Shown: positions 34,050 to 45,089 of the stretch, one piece after another
Position numbering within the stretch: the stretch's first letter is position 1
Layout of the letters: every line of letters begins with the position of its first letter
NCBI GenBank assembly: GCA_030674185.1
Contig: CM060314.1
Coordinates: 19,139,587 to 19,203,586 of the forward strand
DNA length: 64,000 nt
Source: Monoplex corrugatus
Lineage: Eukaryota > Mollusca > Gastropoda > Littorinimorpha > Ranellidae
Direction of reading: 5' to 3'
The notes under the pieces: model-generated
Databases searched by the model: none
What the model saw: only the letters and a program-made list of their open reading frames with translations
Told to the model about the DNA's origin: nothing
Position numbers and translations under genes: made by a program

Positions 34050-36170
34050 TCACTGCTTAATATTCATGTTGTCAGTGACCTTCCACTGCACACGCTGCAG
34101 CAGTCGTACTTGCAGCACGTGTCGCTGACGTTCCTGCAGCATGCTGACGCAATAGAGGGGCAGGGTGAGAGCGGAGCTGATAGGTAGGACCACTATCGTC
34201 AGGCCTAACGTCACTTGGGCTGCCCAAGCCACTCCCTCTGAGACGAGGAGAGCAAAGACAGCAACAGGCAGCCAGGACAGAAGATGGGGCGCGGTCAGGG
34301 ACCTCAGCCGACGTGTCAGGTCCATGTTGGAGGCAATGGAAGGAGAATAGATGAAGACCAGCGGTTGGGAGTGGACACGTCGCACCAGGACACAATGAAA
34401 AACGCCCTGTACCACCACCAGCAGGCAGTTCACCACCACCACGGCCACAAAAATCTCATAGTGATCACTGTCACAATGCCCGCTCTTATAGCGTTCACTC
34501 TCCTGATGACCAGTATCGCATGGGGAGGTAACAACAAGGGGCACACAGATCGCTGTCTGACCCAACAGACCTTTCCCTGACGTCAACACCACTACCATAA
34601 AACACGCTGCACATGTCAGCCATGACGTCACACACACCACGTGAGTGGAGGACCTTGACAGAGACAGAGACGTCGGTCCGAGGCCCAGGACTAGAAACCT
34701 GTCTATAGTCATCACACAGGTCATGAGCATAGACACCTGTTTTGACAGCAGGTAGAGAAAGCCAGCCATGTGGCAGGTGATACTGGCCCGCCATGCCTCT
34801 TCTCTCCACAGGTATGTTCCCTGATGGCTCCAATCAGCCACACCTATCACCGCTGTGTAGATGCCCATGAGAAAGTCTGACGCAAACAGGTGCATGCAAA
34901 CCACGCTCACAGCTTGTCCCGTCAGTTGTGTGAGAGTCAGCACGTGAGTGAGGAAAGCTGCGCCATTGGTTAGCAGGGTGGCGATGCAGTGTATAGCCAC
35001 TGCCACACGATACAAGCGGTCTTTGAGCAGGGAATCACAGGAAGACACCCCGTCAGTGGGCGACGCGCATTGCATCAGGTTAAAGCCTGCATGAAGCACC
35101 TGGGGGCAGCATACCTTGTAGTTGTCTGCATACACTTGCTGTAGGGAGCTGGCGTTTCTCAACGCATCTTTCTGGAAAGATCTCACGGGGCACTGACTAA
35201 TGTCCAGTGTGTGGATGAGAGAGCTGGAGGTCAGACTGCTACCAGTCAGTGTGTCCACACCACAAGCCGACAAATTAAGTTCCTTCAGCTGTGGGAAATG
35301 ACCAAGGACACTCAGGTTAAACTGCGGTAGCAGGACACCAGACAGGTCCAGGACATGCAGGCTGAACGCCGGAGGAGACAGGACGTTGTAAAAGAGATCT
35401 GACATCAGAGGGTTTCGGGATAAAAAGAGAACACGCAGCTTCTTCAGACGTCTGACATGGTAGAGGTCAATGACATGCAGATGGTTGTCACTGAGGTCCA
35501 GGCTGTGCAGGTTGGGCAGATCCAGGTCTGTCAGGTGAGTCAGGTGACATCTGGCCACACTCAGGTGGATCAGCAGTATGTTACGAACAAAATGATTCAG
35601 TGTCATCCTTGTACCACTGGCGTCGATATAGCGAGCCTCTGTTAACTGTGCTACGGGAAACAGCTCAGTGCAGCGGTAAGCCTGACCATGGCACAGACAG
35701 GAGCGGGGACAGGTAGCGGTACATAACAGCTCATCATCACGTTGCTGACACTGGAACACGCCGTCACACAGGTGATCAAAGTGCACACACACTCTGGAAC
35801 CCCGACACCTGTACAAACCAGAACATACATAACTGTCACAGTCAGTCTCGTCTTCGTGGGCTGGACAGTCTTTGATGCCATTACACAGAACGAAGAAGGG
35901 CAGACAGTACCCGTCTGGGCACAGAAAGTGGCCCAAAGGGCATGATGTTCTCTCAAGGTTTACGATTGTGTGAGTGCCATCAGCAGAAAACTTGACATAA
36001 GCTGGAGGTGGTGTCGGTCTCAGTTTATAAGAGACCCGGCCATGACTCTCCGCGTTGGCACCAGGAAATAGACTGAGGAGGTAGGATTCTAAAGAGTCGT
36101 AACACCAGATTTCATCCTCTCCTTGTCGACAGTCCAGAAATCCATCGCACCATGCACTGAATGAGAAGCA
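34050..36170 (-). CDS. Receptor B: LDLa/LRR/7TM exon of a GRL101-like receptor (last exon)
   Basis: It begins at 36170 (phase 0) after tttgcttgcag and encodes 706 residues to the stop. It has half of a split LDLa (Cys1-Cys23), complete LDLa repeats at 77-111 and 116-150, an LRR N-cap (154-167), LRRs (about 180-350), a Cys cap (354-378) and 7TM from about 386. DRF is present (490-492) and SDFLMG in TM2 is conserved, but TM6 reads SWLP (632-635) instead of CWFP and TM7 has TLPLY (669-673) where receptors A and C have NPFLY. Family knowledge puts it in the plasma membrane; loss of NPxxY raises doubt about normal G-protein signalling. The long frame upstream through (CT)n is not coding. No frameshift is seen in this exon, which argues against a long-dead gene. 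Confidence 0.88.
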   Translation of the reverse strand, partial: CFSFSAWCDGFLDCRQGEDEIWCYDSLESYLLSLFPGANAESHGRVSYKLRPTPPPAYVKFSADGTHTIVNLERTSCPLGHFLCPDGYCLPFFVLCNGIKDCPAHEDETDCDSYVCSGLYRCRGSRVCVHFDHLCDGVFQCQQRDDELLCTATCPRSCLCHGQAYRCTELFPVAQLTEARYIDASGTRMTLNHFVRNILLIHLSVARCHLTHLTDLDLPNLHSLDLSDNHLHVIDLYHVRRLKKLRVLFLSRNPLMSDLFYNVLSPPAFSLHVLDLSGVLLPQFNLSVLGHFPQLKELNLSACGVDTLTGSSLTSSSLIHTLDISQCPVRSFQKDALRNASSLQQVYADNYKVCCPQVLHAGFNLMQCASPTDGVSSCDSLLKDRLYRVAVAIHCIATLLTNGAAFLTHVLTLTQLTGQAVSVVCMHLFASDFLMGIYTAVIGVADWSHQGTYLWREEAWRASITCHMAGFLYLLSKQVSMLMTCVMTIDRFLVLGLGPTSLSLSRSSTHVVCVTSWLTCAACFMVVVLTSGKGLLGQTAICVPLVVTSPCDTGHQESERYKSGHCDSDHYEIFVAVVVVNCLLVVVQGVFHCVLVRRVHSQPLVFIYSPSIASNMDLTRRLRSLTAPHLLSWLPVAVFALLVSEGVAWAAQVTLGLTIVVLPISSALTLPLYCVSMLQERQRHVLQVRLLQRVQWKVTDNMNIKQ

Positions 36171-36199
36171 CTGCAAGCAAATCCATTTTTTAACATCAG

Positions 36200-36249
36200 A
36201 GATAAAGAGAGAGAGAGCGAGCAAGAGCGAGCAAGAGAGAGATAGAGAG

Positions 36250-36340
<91 letters not shown>

Positions 36341-36560
36341 AAATTTTTAAGCAAAGAATCACAGCTACCCCTTGTCAAGAAAAATTCAGATTCATATTGA
36401 CATGTTTTATTTGTGTAAGGCCATAGTCCCATATGAAAGAGGGCCAAACTAAAACATGTCACCAATGACATAATTACAAAGCACACTTTTATGAAAGATG
36501 ATAATAATAACAATAATATAATAATGATAATAGTAATAATAATAATAATAATAATAATAT

Positions 36561-36595
<35 letters not shown>

Positions 36596-36620
36596 GCAGC
36601 AGCAAGCAGCAGCAGCAGTA
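36200..36620. repeat. (AG)n at 36209-36340 and (AAT)n/(ATC)n/(AGC)n at 36500-36615 in receptor B intron
   Basis: On the transcribed strand the (AG)n reads as a (CT)n polypyrimidine tract just ahead of the acceptor at 36171. Confidence 0.95.
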
Positions 36621-36761
36621 TTAATTTTATTTCAATTTCACTTACACAGTGCAAACGGTGCATGTCAAAAGCATGCTCTTTGGAAGTTAGAGGAACAGAA
36701 TACTTGTTTGAAAAAAAGACCTGGATAATGTCTATGAAACTAGTACTTGCATGCGTGCATC

Positions 36762-36764
<3 letters not shown>

Positions 36765-36854
<90 letters not shown>

Positions 36855-37190
36855 CATGCAGGATGCCAAAACGTACACACACATAAAACAAACAACAACA
36901 ACAACAAAACTAGGGTTTATACTCATCCTGTTCATTAAACGTGTGATCCTTGTCATCGTCTCTCCCTGTCTGTCTCTGTCTGTCTCACATACACACACAC
37001 ACATACACACACACATACACGCACGCACGCACACACACACACATACACTCACTAACGCACACACACACAACACACACACACACACATACACAGAGCCATA
37101 CACATACACAAACACACACACATGCATACACACACACGCACGTGTGCGAGCGCGTGTGCACACATGCACACACATACACGCACCCATTCA
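36765..37190. repeat. (CA)n microsatellites in receptor B intron
   Basis: Two CA-rich blocks, 36765-36850 and 36985-37185. The frames on both strands are artefacts. Confidence 0.95.
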
Positions 37191-37274
37191 GCTGGTGGAT
37201 GTTTACCTCAGATGGAGAATTAGATCCAGATAAGGGAATGCTACCTTTCTGGTAGATATTTAAAAATAGTACAT

Positions 37275-37515
37275 CATTCTTGTATAGTGCTATTTTCCAA
37301 ACCGAGATGGACTCACAGCACCTTACACATAATCAGAACGTTTAGTGGAGCACACAGAACTCAAGCTTTTAGTAAGGATAATGACTTTCCAAAGTCTGCA
37401 TCTTTTGTGGACGGTCATCGTGGGTGTTTTCATGTTTCCATAAGCCAGCCATGACATGACTTACATGATCTTTAACGTGCAGATTTTATATTCTGCACAC
37501 GTATACAGACGAATG
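37275..37515 (+). mobile_element. Dispersed repeat, related to 41220-41480
   Basis: Shared colinear strings: tttagtggagcaca, agtctgcatctt, tgtttccataa, tttaacgtg, atattctgca. It is non-coding, of SINE-like length and diverged. Confidence 0.6.
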
Positions 37516-37879
37516 AAGGCTTGGCACTGGCAAGTCTGCATATACATATAAATCTGAAAAATCGTTAAAATCTCCAACTTTTTACCAATTACACAAAAGT
37601 GTCTAAGAGGACTGAACACAGACATTCTCTCTGGAAGTTCCGTGTTTACCCACTTGACTACCATGTCAGTCAAAATCATCAGAGCTAGAACAGAATACAG
37701 AGCTTTCTTTATAATTGTTTTTAGGATCATCGCACGTAGGGAGGTTACCTTTATGTTCACCCTTTTTTTTTTCTTTCGTCCCATTTTCTACGCCACCTGA
37801 ATGGCCACAGAAGCTGGTGGCACAGTTTTTACAATGCGATGATGATGATGATGTCGATGTGGATGATAATCGTGATGCT

Positions 37880-38215
37880 ATGGAGTTCCATCTAGGGTTG
37901 AGACTGCATTACAGGGCTGTACTCTACTCTTACTGTCATAATATATCCTGGCATCAACCAGGCCTAGAGATACAGCACTGCGGTGCTGGTCAGAAGATTT
38001 GAACAACACCCTCAATGACGCATCCGTGAAGTGGATGAGGCTCGACTGTGTGGCCCCAGTCTTCCCAATGAGCCCATAGCACGCCCAACTTGGGTAAGAG
38101 CCGATTGGAGCCGAAAAATCCCACAATGATTTTTGAAGGGACTGATGGGGATTCGAACCCACAACCTTCCAGTCGGTAGCCCGTTGCGCTAACCACTACA
38201 CCACGGCGACTGGAC
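37880..38215 (-). mobile_element. tRNA-derived SINE
   Basis: Read on the minus strand, the head GCCGTGGTGTAGTGGTTAGC fits a pol III A box and GGGTTCGAATCCCC a perfect B box. A body of about 250 bases follows. The head resembles 16219-16290. Confidence 0.6.
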
Positions 38216-38224
38216 GAATACATG

Positions 38225-38376
38225 AGTCATACTTTGCTGCTATTATTTTCATTTTTAAATGAGGGTTAGAACGAGATAATCTTACCTTGCTAGTAGTTTT
38301 GCACTTCAGAATGAGCAGCATACCTAGAAACAAGGAGTCTTACCTCGCTGCTAGCTTGTGCATTTTAAAGGGGTAT
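38225..38376 (-). repeat. Triplicated exon-end/splice-donor segment of receptor B
   Basis: On the minus strand, ttaaaatgcacaagctagca with gaggtaagac (copy 1), ctgaagtgcaaaactactag with caaggtaaga (copy 2) and tttaaaaatgaaaataatag (copy 3, donor decayed) succeed one another about every 59 bases. Confidence 0.6.
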
Positions 38377-38933
38377 TGGTGTCACAGGGCGGAAAGATGC
38401 AGAAACGTTCGTCACTTCCATCCACACAATCCTCGTAGTCGTCACACACCAACGTGTATGGCACTCGCTGGTTGCCTCTCTCACACCCAAAGGATGGAGG
38501 AAGGGAGATCATTGGAGCAGGACAAGAAGAAGCGATAGGAATGTCGTAAGGCCGGCTGTCGCTGATGTATCTGACGCCATCATTTTCTGCATAACACTGA
38601 GTGACAACGTCACACGCAAGGAAAGAAAACGTAAACACTTTTGACGGACACTGGAGTAGATTCTCCGGAACAGAAATATTTGCAGTGTGGTCGGAGACAT
38701 TGGCAGAGTAAGCGTTCTTCAGTAGCTGGTTTGCAGTCATAGTGTGTGTGAATGAAGTATTGTGTTTAAATTCACACATAATGTAGCTAGCTATTTCGAT
38801 GTGGCAAGGAATCAGTTTGACATAGGAACGGTCATTGAAACTCAACACTGAGCAAAGAGGTGGCAAATCCGATCTGCGGGTTTTAACACTGTAGGCAATG
38901 CTTCCAGATTCCCACACCAAGGCCAGTCTATAC
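38351..38933 (-). CDS. Receptor B: Cys-rich plus LDLa exon, ending in an in-frame TAG
   Basis: The acceptor is gcgtgcag before 38933, and the first G completes an Arg codon with the AG left by the 43184 exon. It encodes about 193 residues: an N-glycosylation-rich Cys-containing segment (NVSDHTANISV, FLACDVVTQC) and a complete LDLa (SCPAPM to GSDERFC). The first Cys pair of a split LDLa follows (PPCDTNTPLKC). Receptor C has the same order at 63544-64000 (NNITGNLS, FLACDVSSAC, SCTAPMTSLPPGFAC). After KCTS the frame meets TAG at 38353-38351, nine bases after the last Cys codon and before the first good donor (G|GTAAGA). As assembled, full-length receptor B cannot be made from this exon without recoding or another splice. 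A truncated secreted product is possible. Confidence 0.75.
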
Positions 38934-39089
38934 CTGCACGCAGTGAAACGTCTTCTGAATTGTGTTTTCATCAGTGTTGTTGCCGTATTGTGAAGTTGGT
39001 CATAGTATTTAAACAACAAATTAAATGAACCGATTCGTGCCGGTCTTTTTTTTTTTTAAGCTGTTAATGTTTCAAGCATTTCTGGTCTT

Positions 39090-40498
39090 TGTTAGGCAGA
39101 ATGTTAGTTATGCGATTGGGTCTCTATTTGCTGGGTGAGTGTTGTCTGTGTGTGACTTGGTGGGAGAATGTTGACTATATGTTGGATTCTGTCTTTGTCA
39201 GTTGAGTGTTGGCTGTGTATTTTGTTCTGTCTTTGTTGGGTTAGTGTTGACATATGTTTGGCTCTGTTTTCTTTGGGTGAACATTCGCTGTGTGTGTTTG
39301 GCTCTGACTGTGTTGGATAGATGATGGATGTGTTGTTGGGTGACCTTTGGCCATGTGATTAGCTGTATCTTTGGTAGGTAAGTGTTTGCAGTGTATTTCG
39401 CCCCGTCTTTATTAAGTGAATGTTGGCTGTGAGTTTATTTCTGTCTTGTGACGTACGTAATGGCTGTGTGCTTGGCCCTGTCTTTAGTAAGTGAGCATTG
39501 CCTGTGTGTTTCGTTCTGCCTTTGTTGGGTGATTTTGGTTGTGTGTTTGGCTTTGTCTTTGTTGGGCGAGTGATGGACGGTGTTTGTACATGTTGGGTGA
39601 GCATTTGCGTTGTGTTTGGGTCTGTCTTTGTTAGGTGAGTGTTAGCTGTGTGTTTGGTTCTCTCTCTGTTGAGTGTTTGTTGGGGTGTTGTCCGTGTGCT
39701 TGGCTGTCTTTGTTAGGTGAGTGTTAGCTGTGTGTTTGGTTTCTCTCTGTAGTGTTGTTGGGTGTTGCTGTGCTTGGTCTGTCTTTGTTGGTGAGTGTTA
39801 GCTGTGTGTTTGGCTCAGTATTTGTGTGTTGGCTGTTGTTGGTTTTGTGGGGTTGGCTGTGTGTTTGGTTCTTTGTTGGGTGTTGGCTGTGTGTTTGCTT
39901 ATGTCTTTGTTGAGTGTTGGCTGTGTGTTTGGTTCTTTGTTAGGTGTTGGCTGTGTGTTTGGTTCTTTGTTAGGTGTTGGCTGTGTGTTTGGTTCTGTCC
40001 TTGTTGGGTGTTGGCTGTGTGTTTGGTTCTTTGTTGGGTGTTGGCTGTGTGTTTGGTTCTTTGTTGGGTGTTGGCTGTGTGTTTGGCTCTGTCTTTGTTG
40101 GGTGTTGGCTGTGTGTTTGGCTCTTTGTTGAGTGTTGGCTGTGTGTTTGGTTCTTTGTTGGGTGTTGGCTGTGTGTTTGGTTCTGTCTTTGTTGTGTGTT
40201 GGCTGTGTGTTTGGTTCTTTGTTAGGTGTTGGCTGTGTGTTTGGTTCTTTGTTAGGTGTTGGCTGTGTGTTTGGTTCTTTGTTAGGTGTTGGCTGTGTGT
40301 TTGGTTCTTTGTTGGGTGTTGGCTGTGTGTTTGGTTCTTTGTTAGGTGTTGGCTGTGTGTTTGGTTCTGTCCTTGTTGTGTGTTGGCTGTGTGTTTGGTT
40401 CTTTGTTGGGTGTTGGCTGTGTGTTTGGTTCTTTGTTGGGTGTTGGCTGTGTGTTTGGTTCTGTCTTTGTTGGGTGTTGGCTGTGTGTTTGGCTCCAT
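39090..40498 (+). repeat. Minisatellite of 30- and 34-bp units
   Basis: The unit ggctgtgtgtttggttcttt plus gttgggtgtt (30 bases) alternates with a 34-base version containing ttctgtctttg. It is degenerate from 39090 and near-perfect from about 39800. Long open frames on both strands (up to 270 codons) come from the stop-free unit, not from a gene. Confidence 0.95.
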
Positions 40499-40850
40499 CA
40501 ATGTGGTTTCTGAGAAGAATGTTGAGAGTTTCATGGACAGCAAAGAGAACATACGAGACAATCTTAAAGGAGGCAGGCACAAGATGATCATTAATAAAGA
40601 ACATTAGGAAAATACATGCAACATTTATAGGACATTTATGAAGAAAGGGGAATTAGAACACACGGTCACAACAGGAAAGCTTGAGGGAAAGAGAATATCA
40701 GATAGACCCAGGGAGAAAGTACTGGACGGACATGCAAGGTGGCTGAGGACAGAGAGGGTGGGAGGTGTACTTGCAGTGACAGGGGGTAGATTCGTGTGGA
40801 GAGCCATGATCACCAACGCCATGCGGCAGGGCACATGATGATGATGATGA
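40499..40850 (+). mobile_element. LINE-B copy 4 (3' end)
   Basis: It starts abruptly after the minisatellite with the MWFLRRMLRV segment, then TTGKLEGKR and AMRQGT, with several stops and frameshifts. It ends in (GATGAT)n at about 40837-40852. Confidence 0.8.
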
Positions 40851-41219
40851 TGAATGAATCTCTCTTGCATATACTTCAGCTCTAAACATCGAATACTTTA
40901 CTTGTAGAATACTCACATGTAAGGCAGAATGTCCGTCTTAAGTCCGACAAAAACGTAGTCACCGGTGAAGCTTTTCAGCCATGAATACACACGTTAACCT
41001 CCGCTTGAGTCTCTAGACTGGCCAGCTTTCCATCAAGCTCAAGGCACTGGGCCTTAGCTTCACGATACGTCATCATCAAATTCCCTTTAGGTAGTCTCAG
41101 TACTGCATAACAAGAGTGTCCGACGGTAAAGCCATAGAAATTACTACACCTGAAGAAAAAAAAAATAGAATAGTATACACTCAGCAGGACACACTGAAAT
41201 GGAAGGAATTATTATTATC

Positions 41220-41480
41220 ACAAACTGTTCTTCGTGTAGGACTATTCTTCGGACTCATTTGGACTCACTGTGTATTACACACACTCAGATGTTTTAGTGG
41301 AGCACAGAAGAGAACTCGAGCTGTTAAGCGAGCTGACTACACTGCACATCGCTGCTTTACAGTCTGCATCTTCGGCAGGCGTGCGTGCTGGGCGTTTCCC
41401 TGTTTCCATAAACCAGTCACTGGCATGAATTACTAGATCTTTTAACGTGTACATCTGATATTCTGCATGCGTATACCCAC
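41220..41480 (+). mobile_element. Dispersed repeat, related to 37275-37515
   Basis: See 37275-37515 for the shared strings. It lies in the receptor B intron and ends 25 bases before a MITE. Confidence 0.6.
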
Positions 41481-41505
41481 AAAGAATTTTATCCTAAAAT
41501 TACGT

Positions 41506-41808
41506 TTAATCCTTTGAATCCCGCACCCTGTCCACCAGTACCTAAGCATTGTCAACCATGCCAGGAAGCAAAGCAAAAACTTAACCCTTTTACTCTCGCA
41601 CCTGTCCACCAGCACTAGCTTTGTCACCATCCCAGGAGCAAAGCAAAAACTTAACCCTTTACTCTCGCACCCTGTCCACCAGCACCTAGCATTGTCAACC
41701 ATGCTAGCAAGCAAAGCAAAAAATTAACCCTTCGACTCCCTCGCCCTATCTACCAGCTTCCTGCAGTTTTTGCAGTTGGTGGATATAGTGCGGGAATCAA
41801 AGGGTTAA
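41506..41808. mobile_element. piggyBac-like MITE, copy 2, with internal triplication
   Basis: TTAA (41506-41509) precedes TCCTTTGAATCCCGCACCCT, and the right end reads gcgggaatcaaaggg then TTAA (41805-41808). The left end has been tandemly repeated three times (about 82-base units from aacccttttactctcgcacc). Confidence 0.7.
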
Positions 41809-43183
41809 TAAATATTCTATCGTGTCTCATAGGAGATTTAGCCACTGGCAGGTCTGCACACATGTTGACATAGGAGATCAGAAAAATATCTACCCTTTAT
41901 TCTTCAGGCAGATGTATCTAAGCAGAAGAACAGGACTTTCTGATTGGAAAGTCTGATCCGCTCCATTATCGCGCCTGCATGAACGTGGGGACACATTTAT
42001 ATCGTTTCTAGTCGCCGTTGTTTTCTGTGGACAGATTGAGACACACACGTGTCCACCAGCATAAGAGCGATCAGGTACAATCAGGAACCTACCTGTCATG
42101 TATCTAGGACTCTATTTGTCATGCATGTTTAAAAATTAGGACCGTCTTTCATGCATATTCAACAGGAGTATTGTTTGTCTTTTAATATAATTCAGAATTT
42201 ATTTATGTTTTCTCACAACAGATTTAGCGTGTGAAACTCAAACAGAGCCGCCTTATTAACATTATGCAATTGACAAAGTTCATATGTACATTATAAATAT
42301 AAATTTTCTGATGCGTGTGTACCAGTGTTAACTATGCTTTGGTTGTTTCTCTTCCGTCTTTTTTTTCTGTTCATATAAATAATCAAATGCGCATACACAG
42401 CCAGCAAATGGGCAAGCGAAGGGGGGGGGGGGGGGGGTAGGTGCCGGAGGAGATGGGGAGACAAAAACAACAACAACAACAAAACAAAAACAAAAACAAA
42501 AAAGCCCTTTTTCCTGTGTATATGTATTTTCGCTTACATATGAAAGTGGATTTCTCTACATAATATTTTTGTCAGAGACAACTCCTTGGATACCATGGCT
42601 TCTTTTACATACACAAAGTGAATACTGCTTATGGGACTTTGTTTCCTCATCTAGTACAAAGACTGTTACCTAAACTACTCTTAAAAGTCATCTATTTCAT
42701 CAGCCATACATGATATTTTAACCGTGACAGATTTAATGCCCTGTGGATGGACATTTGCTCAACTTCTTTTGTTTAATCATGTGATTTTATGATAGTGTGT
42801 TTTGGTGTGCGTGAAAGGCGCGATGTGTGTCAGTGGACGACGGGTGGAGGAAAGGGGGATGACGGAAGGCTTGGGTTCACGTGCAAAATTATCGCATATG
42901 CCATGATTATTGGTTGACGGTTCTTGTAGTTGATTCAGTCTATTGAGAGTTCTTATTTTTCATGCTTTTTTTTGTAGATATGTGATTATGTTTTAAACGG
43001 ATGTGAAAACGATTTATGTATGATGCGAGTCTAGAGTATGCACATATAATTTCCAAATGTGAAGTAATAAGGAAGTAGTAAATTGAATTGAACTGAACTG
43101 AACAACAACTAAAGGTCCTGTGGAGGGAAGAGAAAAATCCCTTGTGTGGCCAGTAAGGGGAGGAAGTGCAATCCCGACAGTAC
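41809..43183. other. Receptor B intron sequence, no further gene seen
   Basis: It includes a G-homopolymer of 17 at 42421-42437 and (AAC)n at 42465-42500. Nothing coding is supported. Confidence 0.6.
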
Positions 43184-43329
43184 CTGTCATGACCAGGGCA
43201 TCCGTCTTCATCTTCACCACCCTGGCAGTCCATAAAGTAGTTACAACGTAGATGGATCATAAAGTGTGGCCAGTGAGGCACTGAACAGTTCCACAGTTCA
43301 GTGGACACACGCTGGGGGACAGCTTCTGC
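43184..43329 (-). CDS. Receptor B: LDLa-type exon
   Basis: It is bounded by gtgcttgcag|G (start 43329, phase 0) and GACAG|GTACTG (end 43184, phase 2). The 48 complete codons read AEAVPQRVSTELWNCSVP to the end of an LDLa-like half repeat (RCNYFMDCQGGEDEDGCPGHD). The start phase fits the CUB exon (ends phase 0) and the end phase fits the 38933 exon. LDLa modules bind calcium through the acidic GEDEDG loop and often contact ligand. The upstream Cys pair spacing is short, so the repeat may be atypical. The continuous minus-strand frame into the introns is not coding. Confidence 0.75.
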
Positions 43330-43504
43330 CTGCAAGCACACAACAAATGGGACATTCACTGCTTGAAGTGTCCATGCTAGCCATGAACACAAACGCTAGG
43401 TAGGACCTCAAGACCTTGCCAGTGCTTAGAGATTTTGTGCAGAAATATATGAGCATTTTGGATCTTCTTCATTATGCGCCAGATCATTGAATTTGGCGTG
43501 AAAT

Positions 43505-43619
43505 GTGCATGCAATACAATACAATATTTTATTTATATAGCGCAAAATCTTGATAAAATCAAATCTAAGCGCTAAAACAGACACACACGCACGCACGCAC
43601 GCACACACACGCACGCACG

Positions 43620-43680
<61 letters not shown>

Positions 43681-44142
43681 GCGCACACGGCTATAAATGG
43701 GGAGAAAGAATAAAAGCAATGGAAAATTATAGAGAGCATATTATATACAAATATATATTACAATGTGATTCAACTCCGAGCGGAGACAGGCTACAGAGGG
43801 GATTGAGTGAGGTCAGGATTTTATGCAGAGGAGAAAAGGTGAGTTTTGAGAGCGGACTTGAAGGAGACAAAAGTAGGTTGCTGACGGACTGAGAGAGGAA
43901 GTTTGTTCCAGGAAAGTGGACCAGAAACAGAGAAGGCTCGTGGACCATAGGTATTGAGCTTAGTGCGTGGAAAGCGAAAAGTCAGTTTAGTATGGTTCAA
44001 AGATATAATGAAGTATTGTAAGTATGTAAGTTTAGTATGGTTCAAAGATATAATGAAGTATTGTAAGTATGTAAGTTTAGTATGGTTCAAAGATATAATG
44101 AAGTATTGTAAGTATGTAAGTTTAATATGGTTCAAAGATAGA
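43505..44142 (-). mobile_element. CR1-like LINE-C copy with in-frame 45-bp repeats
   Basis: The minus strand encodes FRFPRTKLNTYGPRAFSVSG, WNKLPLSVRQQPTFVSFK and the end KTHLFSSA, then the 3' UTR with (CA/CG)n at 43575-43690 and the terminal caatacaatacaata. Ahead of it, 43984-44142 has about 3.5 copies of a 45-base unit encoding NHTKLTYLQYFIISL. Confidence 0.8.
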
Positions 44143-45080
44143 ACGTGTCACTGACATCGTAAGGGAATGAGATGGTAGAGACCTCAAATTTTCTTGGAGC
44201 TAGCGTTAGTGAGGACAGTGACCATCACTGGTTTGTCTCTGCTTTACCTTCTTCAACCCAGCACAAGGACGTGTACCCCCCTCCCCCCCCCCCCCCCCCC
44301 CCCCGATTCACGTGGAAGTGAACTGGCGGTTTCTTGCACAAAGTTTTAATTTTCTCAGGCAGGTGTCGAACGTGTACAAACCTGCACAGTCGGACTGCAA
44401 GACTGTAAGGCAGGGGTTCGATTTTTGTGGGTTCAAATCCCGGGGTGCGCTACATTAAAGCGGGCCTTCTCACTGTCCCATCTTAACAGCATTGTTGTTC
44501 TGGCGGTGTCAGTATAGGATTAGATAGGTCTCCCTTGCCTTGCCCCACTTCTGTGGGATGGTTATCCCAGTCGGCTAATCACCTGAGGTGGGTGTCGACG
44601 TAAAAACTGAACCCAATCGATCAAAATCAACCGTTGCGCCAACAGGCCTCTTTAGCATGCTATATAGTTCAAAGATACGTCGTAGATTGAACATATCACT
44701 GATTTGGTATGAACGAAGTTACTTTAAGGTTATTATTTTAATTATTATTATTTTATTTTGTTTTGTTTTGTTTCTTTATGACGATTTTTCTTTTACATTT
44801 GATGTTAGCGTTCTTCTATTTTCATTTCTCTGTTCATCCATATCCTTTTTCTTAAGACCTTGCCACTTCCTTTTAATATTTTTCCGGCTCTTACTCTGTT
44901 CCCCTCTGTCCCCTCCCCCCTCCCCCCAAAAACAAACAAACAAACAAACAAACAAGCAAATTCATCCTCTATGCCATGCCATTTTTACCTGTCTAATATC
45001 ACTTATAGTGAAAAGACGTTAAATCAAGGAACGAACGTATGAACGAAGTATAGTGCGTAATGTTGTCCGTACTACAGTGC
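44143..45080. other. Receptor B intron with decayed repeats
   Basis: It has a C homopolymer (44285-44304), a tRNA-B-box-like string (gtgggttcaaatcccgggg, about 44428) and a short dispersed end motif, gtgaaaagacgttaaatcaa (45010), whose complement recurs at 58145-58175. No gene is seen. Confidence 0.5.
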
Positions 45081-45089
45081 AAAGATAGC

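Noticed and set aside
38100..38215. Functional tRNA gene at the SINE head
   Set aside because: Good A and B boxes, but no proper acceptor pairing, and it is continuous with a SINE body.
39795..40607. 270-codon open frame (and 268 codons on the minus strand)
   Set aside because: It is wholly made of 30/34-bp minisatellite units. Several registers are equally open and no domain is present.
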